DNA of 12,846 bases from Ruminococcus sp. UBA3280 (GTDB lineage Bacteria; Bacillota; Clostridia; Oscillospirales; Ruminococcaceae): positions 1-12,846 of the forward strand of contig DETU01000113.1 in the NCBI GenBank assembly GCA_002362175.1. The letters are read 5' to 3'. Every line of letters begins with the position of its first letter. Position 1 is the first letter of the stretch. Position numbers and translations under genes: made by a program. Shown piece by piece: positions 7,749-12,846 of this stretch. A model generated the notes under the pieces. The model was not told the DNA's origin. It worked only from the letters and a program-made list of their open reading frames with translations, and did not search any database.

Positions 7749-8600
7749 GTAAATATCCCGTGAAATCTGTGTTTTCAGTTCGTCCACTGACGAAAACTTC
7801 ATTTCAGGACGTATAAACTTACAGAACTCAACTTCAATATTCTTTCCGTACAGGTCACCCGAAAAATCGAGGATATGAGTTTCCGCAAGCGGTGAACGCT
7901 GTCCCTCAATAGTCGGCTTTACTCCGACATTTGTTATTGACGGATAACATATACCATCAATTTTCGTCAGAGTAAAATAAACACCGTATTTAAGGACAAG
8001 CTGTCTGTCTGCATAATTCTGATTTATAGTAGGAAAATCAATGGTTCTGCCGATTTGCTTTCCGTGAACCACTTCACCGTAAAGTATATATGGATTTTCC
8101 CTGCTAAGTTCGCCGTTTTTGAGCATTGCACGGAATTTTTCGGAAGAAAAATCATTTTCCTTTAATTTTATTACTTCAACCGAAAAACTGTATTTTTTAC
8201 CGAAAACTTTCAGTTCGTCAGTACCGCATGAAGCGTCTTTGCCGAAACGGAAATTATCTCCGCATATTACACTGCCTGTATTCATAATGCCTGAAAGTAT
8301 TTTTTCCGCGAACTCCTCACCTGTCATATCCTTTATATCGTCAAAATCAGGCGATAACACATAATTTATACCCGCCTTATCAAGAAAATGAAGTTTCTGA
8401 CTATTTGTATATATATATTCAAATGGTTTTCCGTGCTTAAATTTTACTGATTCAGTCCTGAAAGTAAATACAGACGGAACAAAACCCTTATTACAGGCAT
8501 TTTCGATAATAATTCTGTGACCGCAGTGGATTCCGTCGAAAATTCCGAGTGCGACGGCAGTTTTTTCGGATATTTTATCATTCAGTGTGATTATGGTCAT
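7722..8600 (-). CDS. ribF: Bifunctional riboflavin kinase / FAD synthetase RibF
   Basis: This 292-residue cytoplasmic enzyme phosphorylates riboflavin to FMN and then adenylylates FMN to FAD. The N-terminal FMN adenylyltransferase domain shows GIFDGIHCGH (19-28) and GDNFRFG (114-120). The C-terminal riboflavin kinase domain shows GEVVHGKQIGRTIDFPTIN (175-193), with T191 and N193 of the PTxN motif kept, then YGVY and TNVGVKPT. The family motif SSTxIR is altered to SSEKFR (152-157): the Thr is Glu154, but the Arg is kept. The length is typical. The start is preceded by GAGGTG, which overlaps the truB stop, leaving a 9-nt gap. It is the last gene of the infB-rbfA-nrnA-truB-ribF cluster. No FMN riboswitch is possible in so small a gap, so expression follows the operon. 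Confidence 0.95.
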   Translation of the reverse strand: MTIITLNDKISEKTAVALGIFDGIHCGHRIIIENACNKGFVPSVFTFRTESVKFKHGKPFEYIYTNSQKLHFLDKAGINYVLSPDFDDIKDMTGEEFAEKILSGIMNTGSVICGDNFRFGKDASCGTDELKVFGKKYSFSVEVIKLKENDFSSEKFRAMLKNGELSRENPYILYGEVVHGKQIGRTIDFPTINQNYADRQLVLKYGVYFTLTKIDGICYPSITNVGVKPTIEGQRSPLAETHILDFSGDLYGKNIEVEFCKFIRPEMKFSSVDELKTQISRDIYEVRSLLKD

Positions 8601-8609
8601 TGTTTCACC

Positions 8610-9506
8610 TCATGCAAGATTCTTTCCTATACGGAGCACACTGTTTTCAAAATCAGCGACAGCTGTTCCTATAAAATTATTGTCAAATCCGTAAAGACGG
8701 TAAAGTTCACAGTTTTCCTTTATATTGTGAACTCTTGAAAGGTCAAGCTTAACGCCATTTCTGTACATTCTTGTCTGTACTTCATTGAGACGAAGTGAAG
8801 GCAGAGAGGAAAAAACTCTTTCAACGGGCAATATAAGACTTTCAAGACGGTTTTCATCACGAGCCTGCTGAATCTGTTCAAAAGTGTAGCAGTCGTCAAG
8901 AGTGAAACCGCTTGCGGAAGTTCTCACGAGAGAAGTCATAATGCCACCACTGCTCAACTTTTCACCTATATCGTTTATAATGGTACGGATATAAGTTCCT
9001 TTTCCGCAGTCTATTTCAATAGTACCCTCACGGGTATTTTCACCATACTCAACAAGCTTAATTGAACTGACTTCAATTTCACGTGCTTCCCTTTCAACCT
9101 CTATCCCCTGTCTTGCAAGGTCATAAAGGCGTTTGCCGTTTACCTGTACTGCTGAATACATAGGCGGTATCTGCATAATTTTCCCTGTAAAGTCGGAAAG
9201 TACTCCACATATATCATCATAGCTTACAGACTTGTCGGAAGTCGTCATGATTTTTCCCGTTATATCCTGAGTATCGGTAACCTGTCCGAGACGAAAACCC
9301 GCACGGTAGCTTTTGGAGTTATCAAGCATTATATCACAAGCTTTTGTAGAATTTCCCACAAAAACAGGAAGAACTCCCGTCGCCATAGGGTCAAGAGTAC
9401 CTGCATGACCAAGACGCTTCATTCCGAGTATTCCTCTTAATTTTGCCACAACGTCAAATGAAGTAAAACCCTGTGGTTTATTTACACACAATATACCGTT
9501 CATCAT
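8610..9506 (-). CDS. truB: tRNA pseudouridine(55) synthase TruB
   Basis: This 298-residue enzyme isomerises uridine 55 in the T-loop of tRNAs to pseudouridine. The N-terminus carries the TruB pattern NGILCVNKPQGFTSFDVV, then GHAGTLDPMATGVLPV with the catalytic Asp39. Later family motifs are PPMYSAVQVNGKRLYDLAR and CGKGTYIRTIINDIG. A C-terminal extension follows, as usual in the long bacterial TruB form. Two consecutive ATGs (9506 and 9503) are possible starts. The first overlaps the nrnA stop by four bases (ATGA) and the second by one (TGATG), and the upstream GGGAAAG is too weak to decide. Coupled translation with nrnA is likely either way, and ribF follows after 9 nt. Confidence 0.96.
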   Translation of the reverse strand: MMNGILCVNKPQGFTSFDVVAKLRGILGMKRLGHAGTLDPMATGVLPVFVGNSTKACDIMLDNSKSYRAGFRLGQVTDTQDITGKIMTTSDKSVSYDDICGVLSDFTGKIMQIPPMYSAVQVNGKRLYDLARQGIEVEREAREIEVSSIKLVEYGENTREGTIEIDCGKGTYIRTIINDIGEKLSSGGIMTSLVRTSASGFTLDDCYTFEQIQQARDENRLESLILPVERVFSSLPSLRLNEVQTRMYRNGVKLDLSRVHNIKENCELYRLYGFDNNFIGTAVADFENSVLRIGKNLA

Positions 9507-10447
9507 AGTGCTTTCCCGACCGCCTCAATAAGCTGTTTTTTTATATCATCAAGATTTCCCGAAATATTACAGCCTGCCGCTTTCGCATGACCGCCGCCGC
9601 CGAGTTTTTCACATATTTCCGAAACGTTTACACCGTCTGCTGAACGGAAAGAACATTTATAATCATCTGCACGCTGACGTATGAAAATTCCGACTTCTGC
9701 ACTTTCATACTGGATTGTAAGCGGTGCAAACCCTTCAAGTTCATCGTCACTGACACCGAGTTCCGACATCATATCCCTTGTAACAGCAATAATACAGAGT
9801 TTGCCATCAAGATAAGTTTCAAGCATTTCATTCAGTCTGCTTTCAAGCTTTACCCGTCCCACCGACTTGACATCAAACATATATCTGTTGATTCGTGCAA
9901 AATCAATGTCATATCCTCTCATTATATGGGCGGCAACTTCATGTGTTGCGGGAGTGGTGCAGGCATATTTGAAACAGCCTGAATCTGTAGCTATTCCTGT
10001 ATAAAGGCACATTGCACAGTGTTTTGTTATGGTAAGACCCATAAATTCCGCAAGATTATATATAACTTCACAGGCTGCCGCAGCGTCTGCTCTCAGCAGA
10101 GTTTTTTCGGCATAGTTTTTGTTTGAAATATGGTGGTCTATGCAAAGCTGAACCCTGTCACCATAAATTTCCTCATATTTTCCCATAAGCTTGGTGTCTG
10201 CAACATCAACGGAAATTATTGTCTGCGGTTCAAATTCCTCACCTGCTCCGCCCTCCGTAAGAAATTCATAACGTTTCGGAAAATCGTCATGACAAACTAC
10301 CCTGCTTCTTATTCCGAGCTGTTCAAGAATATCTTTCATGGCAAAACCTGCTCCTATGCAGTCGCCGTCAGGATTCCTGTGGGTAATTATGACAGCGTCC
10401 TTACAGTTACGGAGAAAAGTTTCCGCTTCACTGAAACCTATATACAT
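9503..10447 (-). CDS. nrnA: DHH/DHHA1 phosphoesterase NrnA (nanoRNase / pAp phosphatase)
   Basis: This 314-residue cytoplasmic protein belongs to the DHH-DHHA1 family. Members of the NrnA type degrade short oligoribonucleotides and dephosphorylate 3'-phosphoadenosine 5'-phosphate using bound Mn ions. Metal-binding motifs visible are HRNPDGD (23-29), SVDVAD (79-84), IDHH (103-106) and TGIATDSG (150-157). The DHHA1 substrate-binding motif GGGGHAKAAG is at 283-292. All expected metal ligands appear intact. The start has AGAGGTG about 9 nt upstream. The gene lies 30 nt after rbfA and overlaps truB, its normal Firmicute position. Which activity dominates cannot be told from sequence. Confidence 0.92.
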   Translation of the reverse strand: MYIGFSEAETFLRNCKDAVIITHRNPDGDCIGAGFAMKDILEQLGIRSRVVCHDDFPKRYEFLTEGGAGEEFEPQTIISVDVADTKLMGKYEEIYGDRVQLCIDHHISNKNYAEKTLLRADAAAACEVIYNLAEFMGLTITKHCAMCLYTGIATDSGCFKYACTTPATHEVAAHIMRGYDIDFARINRYMFDVKSVGRVKLESRLNEMLETYLDGKLCIIAVTRDMMSELGVSDDELEGFAPLTIQYESAEVGIFIRQRADDYKCSFRSADGVNVSEICEKLGGGGHAKAAGCNISGNLDDIKKQLIEAVGKAL

Positions 10448-10477
10448 TATAAATGCACCTCTTTTCCCTAAAAGTCA

Positions 10478-10819
10478 TCAATCAAGCAAATCATTAAGTT
10501 TCCTGCTGATTTCGGCACTTCTTTCAATCGAATTGTCGGCTATAAAAGTAAGTTCGGGAGACTTACGCATTTTCAGCCTGTGAAAAAGTTCACGCCTTAT
10601 AAATCCGCCTGCACTTGTAAGCCCTTTTACAGACTCCTTTGTCTTTTCAATTCCCTGAAAACTTGATACATATATCTTACATACAGACATATCACCTGAT
10701 AAATCAGCCCTTACAACAGTAAGCATCTTATCTATTCTTGGGTCTTTGAGTTCTCTGAGAATAGCCGTCATTTCCCTTTTTATATCTTCTGCCATACGGC
10801 TGTTTTTAAAATTCGCCAT
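10478..10819 (-). CDS. rbfA: 30S ribosome-binding factor RbfA
   Basis: This 113-residue protein binds the small ribosomal subunit during late maturation of the 16S rRNA 5' end and is linked to cold adaptation in other bacteria. The N-terminal helix (RMAEDIKREMTAILRELKDPRI) and the following VVRADLSGDMSVCKIYVS strand are typical of RbfA, as is the late ELTFIADNSIERSAEISRKLNDLL. It has the usual length and a single KH-like domain. AAAGGA stands about 9 nt before the ATG. It is 17 nt downstream of the unknown 142-aa gene and upstream of nrnA in the same operon. Confidence 0.95.
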   Translation of the reverse strand: MANFKNSRMAEDIKREMTAILRELKDPRIDKMLTVVRADLSGDMSVCKIYVSSFQGIEKTKESVKGLTSAGGFIRRELFHRLKMRKSPELTFIADNSIERSAEISRKLNDLLD

Positions 10820-10836
10820 TGTTTTCCTTTCCGTAA

Positions 10837-11265
10837 CTATATTTTTACTGTAAAACTCATATTATCGTCTTTTCTTTCATCAGATTTTTCTGACGGTTTT
10901 GCCGTTCTGTACTTTTTTCCCTCAGGAGCAATAACAAAAAATCCCTTACTGAAAATACTGTTGCTGAAAGCTTCCTGCTCCGAAATACATTCATTGACAT
11001 CGTTGTTTTCAGATTTATCTTCATTATTATAGTAAACATCGGGAAAATTCTTATATTCGGGTTCAAGTTCCGCAGAAGTAACAGGACGTTTAATATCCGC
11101 AAATTCTCCGTTTTCTTCAGGTTCTTCCCTTGCACTGCTTTCACCGAGAAGAATTTTTTTGACAGACTCAAAGAAATATATGTCTATAGGTCCGAAATCT
11201 TCCCATGCAAGAGCTTCATCACAATACTGCAGCATATCCGCATTGCTCATTCTGATGTTATCCAT
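10837..11265 (-). CDS. Hypothetical protein between infB and rbfA
   Basis: I do not recognise this 142-residue protein. Its N-terminal 45 residues look folded and helical (ADMLQYCDEALAWEDFGPID, then FESVKKILLG). The middle (about 45-95) is acidic, low in hydrophobic residues and probably disordered. A short hydrophobic patch (SKGFFVIAPEGKKYRT, about 106-121) is followed by a charged tail. It has no signal peptide, membrane helix or catalytic motif. The ATG has AAGGGG about 8 nt upstream. A different minus-strand frame (10857-11171) is also open, but it lacks a comparable start signal. In many Firmicutes a small L7Ae-type RNA-binding protein sits near infB, but this sequence does not resemble L7Ae. 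Its place suggests a translation-linked role, but that is only context. Confidence 0.7.
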   Translation of the reverse strand: MDNIRMSNADMLQYCDEALAWEDFGPIDIYFFESVKKILLGESSAREEPEENGEFADIKRPVTSAELEPEYKNFPDVYYNNEDKSENNDVNECISEQEAFSNSIFSKGFFVIAPEGKKYRTAKPSEKSDERKDDNMSFTVKI

Positions 11266-11301
11266 AAGCCGTCCCCTTCCGAAATATTTTTAAAAGTTTT
11301 T

Positions 11302-11340
11302 TCAGAGTATATTTACTCATGAAAAGTAAATACACTCTGA
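11302..11340 (-). other. Stem-loop in the leader between infB and the 142-aa gene
   Basis: Arms 11302-11317 and 11325-11340 pair over 16 positions around a 7-nt loop. The single mismatch on the plus strand becomes a G-U pair in minus-strand RNA, so the structure is better formed in the direction of transcription. On that strand it is followed by AAAAAAC and not by a U-run, so it does not look like an intrinsic terminator. A processing, stability or pausing role is possible. Confidence 0.6.
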
Positions 11341-11361
11341 TTTATAAGTCATAATATCCGA

Positions 11362-11390
11362 ATTATATCAGTCCTCACGGTATTCTTCAA
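11362..11390 (-). promoter_or_regulatory. Candidate sigma-A promoter overlapping the end of infB
   Basis: On the minus strand, TTGAAG (11390-11385), a 17-nt spacer and a perfect TATAAT (11367-11362) are found. The infB stop codon TGA directly abuts the -10 box. A transcript would start near 11355, carry the 16-bp stem-loop in a leader of about 90 nt, and serve the 142-aa gene, rbfA, nrnA, truB and ribF. This would be an internal promoter of the infB operon. Confidence 0.5.
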
Positions 11391-12846
11391 CAATATATGC
11401 CTCGAATATATCGCCCTCTTTAACGTCGCTGAACTTTTCAAGACTGATACCACATTCATATCCGTCGGCAACTTCCTTTGCATCTTCCTTGAAACGTTTA
11501 AGACCTGCTATCTTGTCGTCGGCGATGATAATTCCGTCACGTACAACACGTATCTGACAGCCTCTTGTCACCTTGCCGTTAAGAACATAGCTTCCTGCAA
11601 CCATTCCGACATTTGAAATCTTATATACCTGACGAACTTCAACACGTCCAAGCTCGACCTCACGAAATTTGGGTGCAAGCATACCCTTCATAGCCGTAGT
11701 GATTTCCTCAATAGCGTCATAAATGATTCTGTAAAGACGTATATCAACACCGTCACGCAGTGCATTTTCCGCTGCTACGGGGTCGGGTCTTACGTTGAAA
11801 CCTACAATGATAGCATTTGACGCATTTGCAAGCATTACGTCGCTTTCCTTTACAGCACCTACAGCACCGTGAATTACCCTTACTCTTACCTCATTGTTTG
11901 AAAGCTTTTCAAGTGACTGTTTTACAGCCTCAACAGAACCCTGAACATCTGCCTTTACGATAATAGGAAGTTCTTTAATCTCACCCTCTGCAATCTGACT
12001 GAAAAGGTTGTCAAGAGTAACCTTTCTGTAAGCGTTGAACTGTTCCTGTTTAGCTTCATGCTTCCTCTTCTCAACGAGTTCCCTCGCAAGTCTTTCATCT
12101 TCTACAGCGTTGAATGTATCTCCCGCACTGGGAACTTCTGCAAGACCCGTAATTTCAACAGGTACAGAAGGTCCAGCCGACTTGACGGTTCTTCCCTTAT
12201 GGTTTGTCATAACTCTTACTCTGCCTACTGCTGTTCCTGCAATAAGTACATCACCCTGTTTTAATGTACCGTTCTGAACAAGAAGTGTGGCGATAGGACC
12301 TCTGCCCTTGTCAAGACGTGCTTCAATTACAGTACCCTTTGCAAGTCTGTCGGGATTTGCCTTGAGTTCCTTTACTTCCGCAACGAGCAGAACGTTTTCA
12401 AGAAGTTCGTCGATACCCTCACCTGTCTTTGCGGATACGGGAACACAGATAACGTCACCGCCCCATTCCTCACATACAATATCATACTTTGTAAGTTCTT
12501 CTTTGATACGGTCGGGGTTAGCACCTTCTTTGTCCATCTTGTTTATGGCAACTATAAGTGAAACTCCTGCGGCTTTTGCGTGGTTAATTGATTCAACCGT
12601 CTGTGGCATGATACCGTCGTCTGCCGCTACTACGAGAATAGCAATATCGGTTATATTCGCACCTCTTGCACGCATGGAAGTAAATGCTTCATGTCCGGGA
12701 GTATCAAGGAAAGTTATGTCCTGTCCGTTTACTTTTACCTGATATGCACCGATATGCTGGGTGATACCTCCTGCTTCACCTGCGGCAACGTGTGCGTTTC
12801 TGATTCTGTCAAGAATAGACGTTTTACCGTGGTCAACGTGTCCCAT
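11368..12846 (-). CDS. infB: Translation initiation factor IF-2 (5' end outside the window)
   Basis: IF-2 is the GTPase that brings initiator fMet-tRNA to the 30S subunit and promotes 50S joining. The 492 residues present begin inside the G1 motif and run to the natural stop. G1 is GHVDHGKT (2-9 of the fragment), the G2 region is GGITQHIG (26-33), G3 is DTPGHE (48-53), G4 is NKMD (102-105) and G5 is SAK (138-140). Domains II, III and IV/C2 follow to the C-terminus (VGMVAGSYVLNGKVTRG, then GYECGISLEKFSDVKEGD, ending VEEYRED). The Met at the window edge is the conserved residue before GHVDHGKT, not the start. The variable N-terminal region, usually some hundreds of residues, lies beyond the window. 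The gene heads the operon with rbfA, nrnA, truB and ribF. Confidence 0.97.
   Translation of the reverse strand: MGHVDHGKTSILDRIRNAHVAAGEAGGITQHIGAYQVKVNGQDITFLDTPGHEAFTSMRARGANITDIAILVVAADDGIMPQTVESINHAKAAGVSLIVAINKMDKEGANPDRIKEELTKYDIVCEEWGGDVICVPVSAKTGEGIDELLENVLLVAEVKELKANPDRLAKGTVIEARLDKGRGPIATLLVQNGTLKQGDVLIAGTAVGRVRVMTNHKGRTVKSAGPSVPVEITGLAEVPSAGDTFNAVEDERLARELVEKRKHEAKQEQFNAYRKVTLDNLFSQIAEGEIKELPIIVKADVQGSVEAVKQSLEKLSNNEVRVRVIHGAVGAVKESDVMLANASNAIIVGFNVRPDPVAAENALRDGVDIRLYRIIYDAIEEITTAMKGMLAPKFREVELGRVEVRQVYKISNVGMVAGSYVLNGKVTRGCQIRVVRDGIIIADDKIAGLKRFKEDAKEVADGYECGISLEKFSDVKEGDIFEAYIVEEYRED

Noticed and set aside
8601..8609. FMN riboswitch before ribF
   Set aside because: Only 9 nt separate truB and ribF, so there is no room for one.
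10130..10471. Plus-strand open frame of 113 codons
   Set aside because: It is antisense to the start of nrnA, whose metal-binding motifs are all intact; no independent support.
10857..11171. Alternative minus-strand frame of 104 codons over the 142-aa gene
   Set aside because: It has no good start signal, sits inside the longer frame that has AAGGGG before its ATG, and reads as Lys/Leu/Asn-rich low-complexity sequence from a shifted acidic gene.
11302..11340. Intrinsic terminator after infB
   Set aside because: The stem is strong, but minus-strand RNA continues with A-rich sequence, and a real operon continues downstream.
12287..12742. Plus-strand open frame of 151 codons
   Set aside because: It lies wholly opposite the conserved infB G domain, has no good ribosome binding site, and its Ser/Pro-rich product is what the reverse complement of a conserved gene often gives.
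12844..12846. ATG at the window edge as the infB start
   Set aside because: It is the conserved Met just before GHVDHGKT, internal in all IF-2 proteins; the real start is outside the window.
1..12846. CRISPR array, insertion sequence, toxin-antitoxin or phage defence system
   Set aside because: No spaced direct repeats, transposase, terminal repeats or defence-type domains are visible on either strand; apart from the ABC operon and GH94 gene the content is housekeeping.

Overview
The window looks like a chromosomal segment of an anaerobic, fibre-degrading Firmicute of the Ruminococcus/Oscillospiraceae type. I infer this from protein resemblance and gene order, not from a search. The supporting points are a cytoplasmic GH94 disaccharide phosphorylase, the Firmicute order infB-(small ORF)-rbfA-nrnA-truB-ribF, a clostridial Gld-like ABC operon, strong AGGAGG-type ribosome binding sites, and moderately AT-rich DNA. 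Coding density is very high. There is no tRNA, rRNA, CRISPR array, insertion sequence or phage gene, and no gap without a gene exceeds about 105 bases.

Layout. (1) 1-2382, plus strand: a complete GH94 phosphorylase, the only plus-strand gene. It ends in a near-perfect bidirectional terminator (2384-2428) shared with the convergent minus-strand genes. (2) 2427-7618, minus strand, read right to left: a tight five-gene cluster made of an ABC ATPase (GldA-like), an ABC-2 permease (GldF-like), a GldG-like membrane-anchored protein, a DUF4340-like membrane-anchored protein, and a small conserved-looking protein of unknown role. Junctions are 1-nt or 4-nt overlaps or about 26-nt gaps, so the genes are probably co-transcribed. 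(3) 7619-7721: the leader of that operon, with a TATAAT element, two closely related 16-bp inverted repeats and a stem-loop beside the ribosome binding site. (4) 7722-12846, minus strand: the translation/RNA-processing operon infB (cut by the window edge), an unknown 142-aa gene, rbfA, nrnA, truB and ribF. A good sigma-A promoter candidate overlaps the infB stop, and a 16-bp stem-loop lies in the leader that follows it.

How the genes work together. IF2 and RbfA act on the 30S subunit and translation initiation. TruB makes the T-loop pseudouridine of tRNA, NrnA clears nanoRNA and/or pAp, and RibF makes FMN and FAD. These are housekeeping functions in a widely conserved cluster. The ABC operon encodes a complete Gld-type assembly (ATPase, membrane subunit and two large extracytoplasmic anchored proteins) whose substrate is not established in Firmicutes. 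The GH94 enzyme splits an intracellular beta-linked disaccharide with phosphate, which saves ATP in cellulose- or chitin-fed anaerobes.

The best candidates for something undescribed are the five-gene Gld-like operon with its small fifth protein and its palindromic leader, and the GH94 enzyme with Gln in place of a known phosphate-contacting His. Neither is proof of a new system.
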